A stretch of DNA of 64,000 nucleotides, from assembly GCF_028622875.1 (NCBI RefSeq), contig NZ_CP117709.1, forward strand, positions 372,001 through 436,000. Reading direction: 5' to 3'. Made by a program: the position numbers and the translations under genes. The stretch comes from Streptomyces sp. MMBL 11-1. GTDB taxonomy: Bacteria > Actinomycetota > Actinomycetes > Streptomycetales > Streptomycetaceae. This document shows, one piece after another, positions 8,161 through 17,112 of this stretch (the first letter of the stretch is position 1; each line of letters begins with the position of its first letter). The notes below the pieces were generated by a model that saw nothing but the letters and a program-made list of their open reading frames with translations, was not told the DNA's origin and ran no database searches.

Positions 8161-9189
8161 GTGGACCGGACCGCCCGTCATTCCGAGACCCGATACGGCA
8201 ACCGGCCGACCATGAAGGACGTGGCGGCCCGCGCCGGAGTCGGCCTGAAGACGGTCTCCCGGGTGGTGAACAGCGAGCCCGGCGTCACGCCGGACACCGA
8301 ACGCCGCGTACAGGAGGCGATCGACGCGCTCGGTTTCCGCCGCAACGACAGCGCCCGTGTACTGCGCAAGGGGCGTACGGCATCCATCGGACTGGTCCTG
8401 GAGGATCTGGCGGACCCGTTCTACGGTCCGTTGAGCCGTGCGGTGGAGGAGGTCGCCCGCGCGCACGGCGCGCTGCTGATCAACGGCTCCAGCGCCGAGG
8501 ACCCGGAGCGGGAGCAGGAGTTGGTGCTGGCGCTGTGCGCCCGCCGGGTGGACGGTCTGATCGTGATCCCGGCGGGCGACGACCACCGTTATCTGGAGCC
8601 GGAGATCAAGGCGGGCATCGCCACGGTCTTCGTGGACCGCCCCGCGGGCCACGTGGACGTCGACATGGTGCTCTCCGACAGCTTCGGCGGGTCCAGGGAG
8701 GGCGTGGCGCACCTCATCGCGCACGGCCACCGCAGGATCGGGTTCATCGGCGACCAGCCGCGGATCCACACGGCCACCGAGCGACTGCGCGGCTATCACG
8801 TCGCCATGCGGGACGCGGGCATCACCGTCGAGGACGGCTGGGTCTCCCTCGGTTCCACCGAGCCGGAGCGGGTGCGGGCCGCCGCCGAGGAGATGCTCTC
8901 CGGGCCCGAGCCGGTCACCGCGCTGTTCGCGGGCAACAACCGGGTGACGGTGACGGCGGTCCGGGTGATCGCGGAGCGGGAACGGCCGGTGGCACTGGTC
9001 GGGTTCGACGACATCGAGCTGGCCGACCTTCTCGGCATCACCGTGATCTCGCAGGACGCGGCGGCGGTCGGCAGGACCGCCGCCGAGCACCTCTTCCGCC
9101 GTCTCGACGGGGCGGACCACGCCACGGCGCGGGTGGAACTGCCGACACGGCTGATCCCGCGCGGCTCGGGCGAACTGCCCCCGGGCTGA
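8161..9189 (+). CDS. LacI family transcriptional regulator
   Basis: This 342-residue protein starts with GTG, with AGGA about 9 bases upstream. The LacI HTH is at residues 18-42 (MKDVAARAGVGLKTVSRVVN), followed by the hinge helix (RRNDSARVLRKGRT). A periplasmic-binding-protein-like sensor domain then runs to the end (IGLVLEDLADPFYG at the first subdomain and ALVGFDDIELADLL near residue 280). It most likely regulates the divergent ROK kinase and itself through the palindrome at 8041-8052. The effector is presumably a sugar. A downstream start at 8212 would remove 17 residues before the HTH. Confidence 0.92.
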   Translation: MDRTARHSETRYGNRPTMKDVAARAGVGLKTVSRVVNSEPGVTPDTERRVQEAIDALGFRRNDSARVLRKGRTASIGLVLEDLADPFYGPLSRAVEEVARAHGALLINGSSAEDPEREQELVLALCARRVDGLIVIPAGDDHRYLEPEIKAGIATVFVDRPAGHVDVDMVLSDSFGGSREGVAHLIAHGHRRIGFIGDQPRIHTATERLRGYHVAMRDAGITVEDGWVSLGSTEPERVRAAAEEMLSGPEPVTALFAGNNRVTVTAVRVIAERERPVALVGFDDIELADLLGITVISQDAAAVGRTAAEHLFRRLDGADHATARVELPTRLIPRGSGELPPG

Positions 9190-9321
9190 TACCTGCCGGG
9201 CGCGGCCCGTACGAGGGCACGGGCCCGCCCGAGGACGTGGGGCGCCGCGCGGGAGAGTGAGGTCGCGATACGAGGGCGTCGGGCCGCAGGCCGGGGCGCC
9301 GCCGCCCGAGGGGCCTCGGTT

Positions 9322-10155
9322 TCAGGCCCCCGGGCCGGCCGGCCGGAAGTCCCGGGTCAGCAGGGCCAGCAGCTGCGCGGGGGCGTCCTCCTGCACCGTG
9401 TGGCCCGCGTCTTCGATCCAGTGCAGTTCGGAGTGCGGGATCAGCGCGTGCAGCTGCTCGGCGAAGTGCGCCGGCAGGAACCGGTCCTCACGCCCCCAGA
9501 TGATCCGGGTCGGCACCGGAACGTCCCCCAGCAGGTGCTGGAACGCGTCGGTCGCGGCCTGGTCGGCCTGCCGGTACTGGCGGTAGTACGCGGCCCGGCC
9601 GCGCTCGCCGCGCCACGGATCGGCATGGGCGGCCAGGACGTCCGCCCGGTAGCCGGTGTGCGTGGCGTGGCGCAGATGGCTCTCGACCAGCGCCTCGTGG
9701 GCGTAGCCGGGGAGCTGCTCGAAGAGGTCCGCGTTCTCCCTGATGAGCCGGAAGAGCCCGGTGCCCCAGTCCCCGCAGGCCACCGCGTCCACCAGGGTGA
9801 GGTCTGCGTACCGCGCGCCGTCCAGGAGCAGGGGCCGCAGGGCCACGGCGCCTCCGATGTCGTGGGCGATCACACGCGGGCGTTCCAGCCCCCAGTGCTC
9901 CAGGAGCCGGGTGAAGACCTTCGCCTGGGCCGCCGGGCCGACGTCCTGCCCGTCGCGCTGCTCCGACTGCCCGAACCCGAGCAGGTCCCAGAGGTAGACG
10001 CGGTGGTCGCGGGCGAGGGCCGGGGCGATGTCGCGCCAGATGAGCGAGGAGAACGGGGTGCCGTGCAGCAGGACCACCGGCTTCCCCTCCCCCAGCACGT
10101 CCCAGCGGACCGCCCCGTCCGGAGTCTCGAACGTCCTGGTCAGCTTCCCTTTCAC
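9322..10155 (-). CDS. Alpha/beta hydrolase, haloalkane dehalogenase/epoxide hydrolase type
   Basis: This 277-residue protein starts at a GTG preceded by AGGAGG. The oxyanion segment is VVLLHGTPFSS. The nucleophile elbow reads IAHDIGGAVAL, so the nucleophile is Asp rather than Ser, as in haloalkane dehalogenases and epoxide hydrolases. The acid is probably in GREDRFLP and the base His in EDAGHTVQEDAP. It would open C-halogen or epoxide bonds through an ester intermediate. Divergent from the CGNR regulator gene, with which it shares a 100-bp promoter region carrying a GTTACC/GGTAAC inverted repeat. Confidence 0.87.
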   Translation of the reverse strand: MKGKLTRTFETPDGAVRWDVLGEGKPVVLLHGTPFSSLIWRDIAPALARDHRVYLWDLLGFGQSEQRDGQDVGPAAQAKVFTRLLEHWGLERPRVIAHDIGGAVALRPLLLDGARYADLTLVDAVACGDWGTGLFRLIRENADLFEQLPGYAHEALVESHLRHATHTGYRADVLAAHADPWRGERGRAAYYRQYRQADQAATDAFQHLLGDVPVPTRIIWGREDRFLPAHFAEQLHALIPHSELHWIEDAGHTVQEDAPAQLLALLTRDFRPAGPGA

Positions 10156-10208
10156 GGTGTGCCTCCTGGCTCGCGGTTGGGAGGGGGGACCCCCGCCGGA
10201 CCATCGAC

Positions 10209-10237
10209 GTTACCAGCTAAGGCCTATTGTCGGTAAC
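10209..10237. promoter_or_regulatory. Inverted repeat between the hydrolase and CGNR genes
   Basis: GTTACC (10209-10214) and GGTAAC (10232-10237) form an inverted repeat in the divergent promoter region. It is a plausible binding site for the CGNR protein encoded alongside, but the arms are short. Confidence 0.35.
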
Positions 10238-10255
10238 CTTGCTACAGTGGCGATC

Positions 10256-10804
10256 ATGCGACGGAACCCTGCGCCCGCGGAGCTCGAACTGGTCGAGGAC
10301 TTCTGCAACACGGCCACTCATCTCCATGGCGAGGACGATCTCGCCCGGCCGGAGACGGCTGCCCGGTGGCTCGGCGCGCGCGGCTTCCCGGCACCGGCCG
10401 ATCAGGGAGAGCTGGACTCGCTCACGGAGGCGCGGGAGACCGTGCGGGCCTTTCTGGTCGAGCGGACCTCACCGGAGGCGGTCGACGCCCTCAACCGGCT
10501 CATCGCCTCGGTCGCGGGTGCTCCCGCCGTGCGCCCCGACGGGGCGCTCACCCTGCGGCCGGCCTCCGGCGGGGCGGTGGCGGAGGTGGTGCGCCAGGTG
10601 CTCGAAGCCCTCCTGATCCACGGCCTGACCGGGCGTCACGCCACCCGCCTCAAGGCCTGCGCGGCCCCGGAGTGCCGCTGGGTCTTCTACGACCGGGCAC
10701 CGTCGTCGAACGGCCTCTGGTGCGACATGGACGTGTGCGGCGCACGGCACAAGATGCGCGCCTACCGCGCCCGCGGCGGGGCCGCCGCACGCCGGGGCGC
10801 CTAA
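10256..10804 (+). CDS. CGNR zinc finger / ABATE domain putative regulator
   Basis: This 182-residue protein starts at an ATG 100 bp from the divergent hydrolase. Residues 1-120 form an ABATE-type domain beginning ELELVEDFCNT. Residues 135-175 carry the CGNR finger: CAAPECRWVFYD, then NGLWCDMDVCGARHKMRAYR with four zinc-binding Cys and the CGxRxK element. Proteins of this family are putative stress-responsive regulators in actinobacteria, with little direct evidence. The stop codon TAA is part of a sequence identical to the terminal repeat of the element at 570 (TAAGGGCTGTCC). Confidence 0.85.
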   Translation: MRRNPAPAELELVEDFCNTATHLHGEDDLARPETAARWLGARGFPAPADQGELDSLTEARETVRAFLVERTSPEAVDALNRLIASVAGAPAVRPDGALTLRPASGGAVAEVVRQVLEALLIHGLTGRHATRLKACAAPECRWVFYDRAPSSNGLWCDMDVCGARHKMRAYRARGGAAARRGA

Positions 10805-10816
10805 GGGCTGTCCTGC
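10802..10816. repeat. Solitary end of the MITE-type terminal repeat
   Basis: TAAGGGCTGTCCTGC shares its first 12 bases with the terminal repeat of the element at 570-735 and supplies the stop codon of the CGNR gene. No matching second end is visible within 200 bp, so it is a decayed or partial copy, or a chance match. Confidence 0.4.
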
Positions 10817-10851
10817 GGGGCGCGTTTCGTCTGATCACGTCGGGCACACGG

Positions 10852-10891
10852 GAGCGCCCCGGCGGGAGGTCCGTCCCACCGGGGCGCGCTC
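10852..10891. terminator. Bidirectional hairpin terminator
   Basis: GAGCGCCCCGG at 10852-10862 pairs with CCGGGGCGCGCTC at 10879-10891 with one bulge. It lies between the convergent CGNR and citrate-lyase-like genes. Confidence 0.6.
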
Positions 10892-10905
10892 TTCACCGAG
10901 GCCCC

Positions 10906-12204
10906 TTACGGAGCCGTGACCGTCAGGTCGCCCCGGCGCGGCGAGGCGAAGGCCTCCAGGTCCGCGCGGGTCAGGCCGGTCAGCCGGGCCACCTCGGCGG
11001 TGTCCAGCGCGCCGCAGTCGATGCCGCGCAGCAGGTAGCCGCTGAGGGCCTTGGCGGTGGCGGGCTCGTCCATGACGTCGCCGCCCGCCCTGGCCACGTA
11101 GGCGGCGAGCCGGGCGGCGGCCGGCTCCAGGCCCTCCCGGTAGAAGGCGTAGACGGCCGCGTAGCGCGTCGGCAGGTGGGCGGGGTGCATGTCCCAGCCC
11201 TGGTAGTACGCACGGGCGAGAGCGCGGCGGGTGAGGCCGTAGTGGAGCCGCCAGGCCTCGTGGACCCGGTCGGCCGGGCCCACCGGCAGGACGTTGGTCG
11301 AGCCGTCGGAGACGCGTACGCCGGTGCCCGCGGCGGCGACCTGCATGACGGCCTTGGCGTGGTCGGCGGCCGGGTGGTCGCTGGCCTGGTAGGCGGCGCT
11401 GACCCCGACGCAGGCGCTGTAGTCGAAGGTGCCGTAGTGCAGCCCGGTCGCACGGCCCCGTGCCGCGTCGATCATGCGGGCGACGGCGGCGGTCCCGTCG
11501 GCGGCGAGGATCGACTGGCTGGTCTCGATCTGGATCTCGAAGCCGATGCGTCCGGCGTCCAGGCCGTGCGCCTTCTCGAAGGCTTCGAGGAGCTGGACGA
11601 AGGCGGTGACCTGCTCGGGGTAGGTGACCTTCGGAAGGGTCAGCACGAGCCCTTCGGGCAGGCCTCCGGCGGCCATCAGCCCGCTGAGGAAGACGTCCGT
11701 GGTACGGATGCCGCGGTCACGGACGCCGGCCTCCATGCACTTCATCCGGATGCCCATGTACGGGGCCGCGGTGCCGTTCGCGTACGCCTCCGAGACCAGC
11801 CGGGCGGCGCGGGCGGCGGCCTCGTCCTCCTCGGCGTCCGGGCGGGGGCCGTAGCCGTCCTCGAAGTCGATGCGCAGGTCCTCGACGGGCTCGCGCTCCA
11901 GCTTGGCGCGTACGCGGTCGTGGACGGGCCCCGCCAGCTCCTCGGGGATGCCGAGGACGGCGGCGAACGAGGAGGCGTCGGGGGCGTGTTCGTCGAGGGC
12001 GGCCAGCGCCTGATCGCCCCAGGAGCGCAGGGTGCCGGGCTCGAAGACATCGCCGGGCACGTAGACGGTGTGCACGGGCTGGCGGGTGCCGGGATCACCC
12101 GGGTAGCGGCGGGCGAGTTCCGCGTCGACCGCCGTGAGGGAGGCGCTGATCTCCTCGCTGACCGCACCGGCGAGGCTCGTTGCCACCTTCTCCTGCTGAC
12201 CCAT
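10906..12204 (-). CDS. HpcH/HpaI aldolase/citrate lyase-like protein (DUF6986 type)
   Basis: About 432 residues; the start at 12204 is chosen because GGAGGG lies 8 bases upstream (12210 is the alternative). The TIM-barrel citrate lyase/aldolase features are a metal- and CoA-associated LRIDFEDGYGPR segment near residue 115, RMKCMEAGVRDRG, and FEIQIETSQSI with the metal-binding Glu. I recall this family as DUF6986 in actinobacteria. The likely reaction is retro-aldol or C-C lyase chemistry on a 2-keto or CoA substrate, unproven. An AT-rich segment at 12249-12280 upstream contains TATA-like boxes and is the likely promoter. Confidence 0.75.
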   Translation of the reverse strand: MGQQEKVATSLAGAVSEEISASLTAVDAELARRYPGDPGTRQPVHTVYVPGDVFEPGTLRSWGDQALAALDEHAPDASSFAAVLGIPEELAGPVHDRVRAKLEREPVEDLRIDFEDGYGPRPDAEEDEAAARAARLVSEAYANGTAAPYMGIRMKCMEAGVRDRGIRTTDVFLSGLMAAGGLPEGLVLTLPKVTYPEQVTAFVQLLEAFEKAHGLDAGRIGFEIQIETSQSILAADGTAAVARMIDAARGRATGLHYGTFDYSACVGVSAAYQASDHPAADHAKAVMQVAAAGTGVRVSDGSTNVLPVGPADRVHEAWRLHYGLTRRALARAYYQGWDMHPAHLPTRYAAVYAFYREGLEPAAARLAAYVARAGGDVMDEPATAKALSGYLLRGIDCGALDTAEVARLTGLTRADLEAFASPRRGDLTVTAP

Positions 12205-12368
12205 GACCATACCCTCCACGCTCTCGCTGTTTCCGCTTCCCGGAATCAACAATCCGTATAGTGAAGTTATAAGGCCGCTTGATCCCCGTCAATGCTCGCC
12301 CGGAACGGCCGCGGGCCGCGCGGTGGGGTTCACCGTGCGGCCCGGGGCGGGGGGTGTTCGCCGGGGGG

Positions 12369-13331
12369 TCAGCCCTTGCGGGTGTTGATCTCCTCGGTGA
12401 GCTGGGGCACGACGGCGAAGAGGTCGCCGACGACGCCGTAGTCGACGAGTTCGAAGATCGGGGCCTCGGCGTCCTTGTTGATCGCGACGATCGTCTTCGA
12501 GGTCTGCATGCCCGCCCGGTGCTGGATCGCTCCGGAGATGCCCGAGGCGATGTACAGCTGCGGGGAGACGGACTTGCCGGTCTGCCCGACCTGGGAGGTG
12601 TGCGGGTACCAGCCCGCGTCGACCGCCGCACGCGAAGCGCCCACCGCCGCCCCCAGACTGTCCGCGAGAGCCTCGATGAGCGGGAAGTTCTCCGCGCCGT
12701 TGACGCCCCGGCCGCCCGAGACGACGATCGCCGCCTCGGTCAGCTCCGGGCGCCCCGTCGACTCACGTGCCGTCCGCGAGACCACCTTCGTACCCGAGGC
12801 CGTCTCGCCGAACGACACCGTCAGCGCCTCGACCGTGCCGGCGGCGGCGGCCGGCTCGACGGGGGCGGAGTTCGGCTTGACCGTGATCACCGGAACACCC
12901 TTGGAGACCCGGGACCTGGTGGTGTAGGAGGCGGCGAACACGGCCTGCGTCGCCACCGGACCCTCGTCCCCGGCCTCCAGATCGGTGGCGTCGGTGATGA
13001 TGCCCGACCCGATCCGCAGCGCGAGACGAGCGGCGATCTCCTTGCCCTCGGCCGAGGACACCACCAGCACCGCCGCGGGGGAGACGGCGTCGAACGCGGC
13101 CTGCAGCGCGTCGACCTTCGGCACCACCAGGTAGTCCGCGAACTCCGGGGCATCGGAGGTGAGGACCTTCACCGCACCGTGCTCACCCAGCACACCCGCA
13201 GTGCCCCCGGCACCCGCGCCCAGGGCCACCGCGACCGGGTCACCGATCCGACGCGCCAGCGTCAGCAACTCCAGCGTCGGCTTACGGACCGCACCGTCCA
13301 CATGATCGACCAGAACCAGAACTTCAGCCAT
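12369..13331 (-). CDS. etfA: Electron transfer flavoprotein alpha subunit
   Basis: 320 residues, the normal length for EtfA/FixB. The C-terminal FAD-binding domain carries [20 protein letters not shown] near residue 195. It continues with [20 protein letters not shown] and ends with [13 protein letters not shown]...IVAINKD. These are classic EtfA signatures for FAD and the domain interface. With EtfB it passes electrons from acyl-CoA dehydrogenases to the membrane quinone pool. It lies 72 bp downstream of etfB on the same strand, so the pair is an operon. Confidence 0.96.
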   Translation of the reverse strand: MAEVLVLVDHVDGAVRKPTLELLTLARRIGDPVAVALGAGAGGTAGVLGEHGAVKVLTSDAPEFADYLVVPKVDALQAAFDAVSPAAVLVVSSAEGKEIAARLALRIGSGIITDATDLEAGDEGPVATQAVFAASYTTRSRVSKGVPVITVKPNSAPVEPAAAAGTVEALTVSFGETASGTKVVSRTARESTGRPELTEAAIVVSGGRGVNGAENFPLIEALADSLGAAVGASRAAVDAGWYPHTSQVGQTGKSVSPQLYIASGISGAIQHRAGMQTSKTIVAINKDAEAPIFELVDYGVVGDLFAVVPQLTEEINTRKG

Positions 13332-13403
13332 GACAACGCACTCCAGACAGACGAGAGAAGAGAAGGAGAAAAGAGAGGGAGAGGGAGGACCGGCCGTGCG
13401 GGA

Positions 13404-14189
13404 TCAGATGAACTTCTGGCCCGCGAGGAACTCGGCGAGCTGCTTACCGCCCTCACCCTCGTCCTTCACGACCGTGCCCGCCGTGCGCGCCGGACGCTCC
13501 GTCGCGGAGTCGACCGCCGTCCACGCACCCGCCAGACCGACCTCGTCCGCGTCCAGCTCCAGGTCCTCCAGATCCAAGGACTCCACCGGCTTCTTCTTCG
13601 CCGCCATGATCCCCTTGAACGAGGGGTAACGCGCCTCACCCGACTGGTCGGTCACCGACACCACCGCCGGCAGCGACGCCTCCAACTGCTCCGAAGCGGT
13701 GTCACCGTCACGCCGCCCGGTCACCACACCCCCGGCCACCGACACCTCGGACAGCAGCGTCACCTGCGGCACACCCAGCCGCTCCGCCAGCAGCGCGGGC
13801 AGCACACCCATCACCCCGTCGGTGGAGGCCATCCCGCAGATCACCAGGTCGTACCCGGTCCTCTCGACCGCCTTCGCCAGCACCAGCGACGTGCCCATCA
13901 CATCACTGCCGTGCAGATCGTCGTCCTCGACGTGAACCGCCTTGTCCGCACCCATCGACAACGCCTTGCGCAACGCGTCCTTGGCATCCTCCGGACCCAC
14001 CGTCACCACGGTGATCTCCGCATCGTCCGCCCCGTCCGCGATCTGCAACGCCTGCTCGACCGCGTACTCGTCCAGCTCCGACAGCAGACCGTCGACATCC
14101 TCACGGTCCAGCGTCAGGTCATCGGCGAAACGCCGGTCACCGGTCGCGTCGGGCACGTACTTCACACAGACAACGATCCTCAAGCTCAC
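13404..14189 (-). CDS. etfB: Electron transfer flavoprotein beta subunit
   Basis: This 261-residue protein starts with GTG (VSLRIVVCVKYVPD). Typical EtfB elements are DEYAVEQALQIAD, the AMP-binding region and VVSVTDQSGEARYPSFKGIM near residue 180. It forms the heterodimer with EtfA and is upstream of it in the same transcript. A long intergenic region upstream (14190-14385) probably holds the promoter. Confidence 0.96.
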   Translation of the reverse strand: MSLRIVVCVKYVPDATGDRRFADDLTLDREDVDGLLSELDEYAVEQALQIADGADDAEITVVTVGPEDAKDALRKALSMGADKAVHVEDDDLHGSDVMGTSLVLAKAVERTGYDLVICGMASTDGVMGVLPALLAERLGVPQVTLLSEVSVAGGVVTGRRDGDTASEQLEASLPAVVSVTDQSGEARYPSFKGIMAAKKKPVESLDLEDLELDADEVGLAGAWTAVDSATERPARTAGTVVKDEGEGGKQLAEFLAGQKFI

Positions 14190-14385
14190 GCCGGCTCTCC
14201 TACTGCATCGTCATTTCCGGGCTGCCTTGTTGCACGCAGCATAGGCGCCTTGTCGGGCCGGATCCGGTCAGGACGACCGAGGCTCCGAGCCCGATATTAC
14301 TCGCCAGTACACCCAGACTGTTACCCCTGAGCAAGCGCATCGCACTGTGACCTTGCCAACGCGGCAGACCCGTGCGTGCGTGACC

Positions 14386-14895
14386 TCAGTCTCGCAGAGC
14401 CGTGAACCGTCCCTGGTGGTAGACCAGTGGGCGACCGGCCCCCGAGGGCGAGCCTGCCACGGCTTCGGCGATGACGATGCGGTGGTCCCCCGCCGGAACG
14501 CGGGACACGACCCGGCAGACCAGCCAGGCGGACACGTCCGCCAGCAGCGGAACGCCTTCGGGGCCGCTGCTCCAGTCGGTCGACGGGCCGAAGCGGTCGG
14601 CTCCGCTGCGGGCGAAGGTCGCGGCCAGTTCCCGCTGGTGCTCGCCGAGTATGTGGACGCCGACGTACGCGGCTTCGGACAGCACGGGCCAGCTGGAGGA
14701 GGACGTACCGACACCGAAGGAGATCAGCGGAGGTTCGGCGGCGACGGAGGTCAGCGAGGTGGCGGTGAAGCCGACCGGCCGCTCGCCCGCGGCGGTGATC
14801 ACGGCCACGCCCGCGGCGTGGCGGCGGAAGACGGAGCGGAAGAGTTCGGGGGTGGCGGCCGTCGGGGCAGGGGCGAGATCGCGCGTTGCCGTCAT
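14386..14895 (-). CDS. Flavin reductase family (FMN-binding split barrel) protein
   Basis: This 169-residue protein has the flavin reductase-like FMN-binding fold. FRRHAAGVAVITA near residue 25, VGFTATSLTSVAAEPPLISF (FMN phosphate loop) and a C-terminal DHRIVIAEAV are the conserved blocks of the HpaC/NADH:flavin oxidoreductase family. Such proteins supply reduced flavin to partner monooxygenases or act alone. No partner oxygenase lies next to it. A CGTCA/TGACG dyad at 15022-15034 lies 127 bp upstream. Confidence 0.88.
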   Translation of the reverse strand: MTATRDLAPAPTAATPELFRSVFRRHAAGVAVITAAGERPVGFTATSLTSVAAEPPLISFGVGTSSSSWPVLSEAAYVGVHILGEHQRELAATFARSGADRFGPSTDWSSGPEGVPLLADVSAWLVCRVVSRVPAGDHRIVIAEAVAGSPSGAGRPLVYHQGRFTALRD

Positions 14896-15091
14896 GGCTG
14901 TGTCCTTCCGCGGAAGTGGCGTACGGGTCCGTGGGTGCTCAGACACCCGGACAACGCGCACTCGCATGGCGGGCGAGGTCCCCATGGGCCCGGCCGTGAA
15001 GAAGGAGTTCTGACGACATAACGTCAGACTGACGATGCTGAGTGGGCGCAGTCAAGAGCGTCCCGGATTGTGGGAGATGCGTCACGCCCCG

Positions 15092-15418
15092 TCACATGGC
15101 GTGCCCCAGCGCCGCGACGACGTCGACGGTGCGGGGCTGGCCGGATGCCCGGCGGACCACCTCGCCCTCGGCGTCGAGCACCAGGACGGTCGGCGTCTTC
15201 GTGATGTCCAGCCGCCGCACCAGCGCGAGATGGGCCTCGGCGTCGACCTCGATGTGGGCGACCCCGTCGACCATCCCGGCCACGTCGCCGAGGGTGCGGC
15301 GGGTCGCCCGGCACGGCTGGCAGAAGGCGCTGGAGAACTGGACGAGTGTCGCGCGCTCCCCGAGTTCCGCGCCGAGTTGGGATGCGTCGAGCCGCTGTCC
15401 GGTTGTCCGGCGGTCCAC
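15092..15418 (-). CDS. Thioredoxin-family protein
   Basis: This 108-residue protein starts at a GTG with AGGAGG 6-7 bases upstream. The active site FCQPCRAT (CxxC) is near residue 30, and the cis-Pro loop KTPTVLVLDAEG is near residue 75. It has no signal peptide, so it should act in the cytoplasm as a thiol-disulfide oxidoreductase. CQPC differs from the CGPC of housekeeping thioredoxins, which usually indicates a specialised partner. Confidence 0.88.
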   Translation of the reverse strand: MDRRTTGQRLDASQLGAELGERATLVQFSSAFCQPCRATRRTLGDVAGMVDGVAHIEVDAEAHLALVRRLDITKTPTVLVLDAEGEVVRRASGQPRTVDVVAALGHAM

Positions 15419-15645
15419 GTGTGCCTCCTGATCAGAGTTCTTCCCCAGAGGTAGCACCGGCCGTCGCCCGCGCATTCCCCGCGGCCCCGGGGGCATACGC
15501 ACGTGACGAGAATCTCGCGCCCCGCGTCCGTCGGGACTGGCCAGGGGCTCGCGCATGGGGCACCATCGCCACAATGCCGAAAACCTACGGCTGCGTAACT
15601 TCCGCCGGGAGAACCACCCAGGCGCTGAAGAAGGGTCTTCTCCAG

Positions 15646-16368
15646 ATGGCAGAACTCGTCTATCGACCGGTCATCGGCGCCGCTCGCACCCTGTTCAAGG
15701 CGCTCGACCTGAAGATCGACACTCAGGGTTCGGAGCACATCCCGAAGACCGGTGGTGCGGTGCTGGTCAGCAACCACATCAGTTATCTCGATTTCATCTT
15801 CACCGGCCTCGGCGCTCTGCCGCAGAAGCGGCTGGTGCGGTTCATGGCGAAGGAATCGGTCTTCCGGCACAGGATCTCCGGTCCGCTGATGCGGGGAATG
15901 AAGCACATCCCGGTCGACCGTGACCAGGGCGAGGACGCGTACGCCCACGCGCTTCGGTCGCTGCGTTCCGGTGAGATCGTCGGAGTGTTCCCCGAGGCCA
16001 CCATCTCGCAGTCCTTCACCCTGAAGAGCTTCAAGTCGGGCGCCGCGCGCCTCGCCCAGGAGGCCGGGGTCCCGCTGATCCCGATGGCGCTCTGGGGCAC
16101 GCAGCGGATCTGGACGAAGGGGCGGCCGCGCAATTTCCAGCGCAGCCACATCCCGGTCACCATCCGCGTCGGCGAGCCCATGGAGGCACCTTCCGACCAG
16201 TACGCCGGCGCCATCACCCGGCGGCTTCGGGAGCGGGTCCAGGAACTGCTGGAGGCCGCGCAGCGGGCCTACCCGGTGCGTCCGAAGGACGCGAGCGACA
16301 CCTGGTGGGTGCCGGCCCATCTCGGCGGTACGGCCCCGACGCCCGCCGAGGTGCGCGAGCTCGGCTGA
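15646..16368 (+). CDS. 1-acyl-sn-glycerol-3-phosphate acyltransferase-like protein
   Basis: About 240 residues from the ATG at 15646; an upstream ATG at 15573 would add 24 residues. PlsC family motifs are VSNHISYLDF (NHxxxxD, catalytic), GEIVGVFPEATIS (FPEG-like, here FPEA) and VPLIPMALWG. It transfers an acyl chain to lysophosphatidate or a related acceptor at the inner face of the membrane. The G to A change in the FPEG block is seen in some actinobacterial paralogues. Confidence 0.87.
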   Translation: MAELVYRPVIGAARTLFKALDLKIDTQGSEHIPKTGGAVLVSNHISYLDFIFTGLGALPQKRLVRFMAKESVFRHRISGPLMRGMKHIPVDRDQGEDAYAHALRSLRSGEIVGVFPEATISQSFTLKSFKSGAARLAQEAGVPLIPMALWGTQRIWTKGRPRNFQRSHIPVTIRVGEPMEAPSDQYAGAITRRLRERVQELLEAAQRAYPVRPKDASDTWWVPAHLGGTAPTPAEVRELG

Positions 16369-16436
16369 CGGCCGGCCGTGACGGCCGCCCGCCTCACTGC
16401 TCGGCCCGGTGCGGTGGTGCGGGGCGGCGGGCGGGT

Positions 16437-17036
16437 TCAGAGGCTCCCGGGGAGGTTCCGCCAGAGCTCCGAGCGGTCACGCGCGCCCCTCAGCGCGCGG
16501 AAGATCACCTCGGGTGGCGCGCCATGGACCACGGGATAGTCGACTTCACCGAACTCTTCGCGCGCCACCCACGCCAACCGCTCCCCCTCCAGGGAGAACT
16601 GCGCGTCGATGCCCGGCTTGTTACCCCGGGGGTCCACCCGCTTCCAGCGCCCGGACCCGGGAAGCCGCAGGGCGACCAGTCCATGGACCATCGGGTTCGT
16701 CCCGTCGTCGTCGGCGAGCCGCTGGTAGCAGAGGCCGGCCGGGATGGAGCGGGCCCGCAGCAGGGCCACGAGCGCGATCGACTTCGCGTGACAGATGCCG
16801 GTCCGGGCGGCGAGCACCTCGGAGGCGCGCCAGGTGACGCGCGGGTCCCCCGAGTCGGCGGAGTGCGCAATGGTGTCGCGGACGTACTCGAAGGCGGCCC
16901 GCGCGTATGCGTATGCGGTGTCGGCGTCGAGCGCGAGGCGGGTCATTGCCTCCCGGACCCGGGGATGCTCATGGTCGATGGCCTCGTCGGCGGCCAGATA
17001 AGCGTCGATGTCGGGGGACTGCTGTGTCAGCTCCAT
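16437..17036 (-). CDS. Transglutaminase-like cysteine protease family protein
   Basis: This 199-residue protein carries the catalytic triad of the transglutaminase-like fold: Cys in AARTGICHAKSIALVALLR near residue 81, His in MVHGLVALR near residue 117 and Asp in VDPRGNKPG near residue 135. It has no signal peptide. Bacterial members are usually peptidases or amidases rather than cross-linkers. The substrate is unknown. Confidence 0.85.
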   Translation of the reverse strand: MELTQQSPDIDAYLAADEAIDHEHPRVREAMTRLALDADTAYAYARAAFEYVRDTIAHSADSGDPRVTWRASEVLAARTGICHAKSIALVALLRARSIPAGLCYQRLADDDGTNPMVHGLVALRLPGSGRWKRVDPRGNKPGIDAQFSLEGERLAWVAREEFGEVDYPVVHGAPPEVIFRALRGARDRSELWRNLPGSL

Positions 17037-17054
17037 GACCGGAGAGCGTACGAA

Positions 17055-17092
17055 GCGGCCGACCGGAAGTCTATCGATTTCCGGTCGGCCGC
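17055..17092. terminator. Perfect 14-bp hairpin terminator
   Basis: GCGGCCGACCGGAA (17055-17068) pairs perfectly with TTCCGGTCGGCCGC (17079-17092) around a 10-base loop, 20 bp past the stop of the threonine aldolase gene. It ends the three-gene operon that starts at 20362. Confidence 0.75.
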
Positions 17093-17112
17093 ATAGTCAT
17101 GCAGGGGTCGCG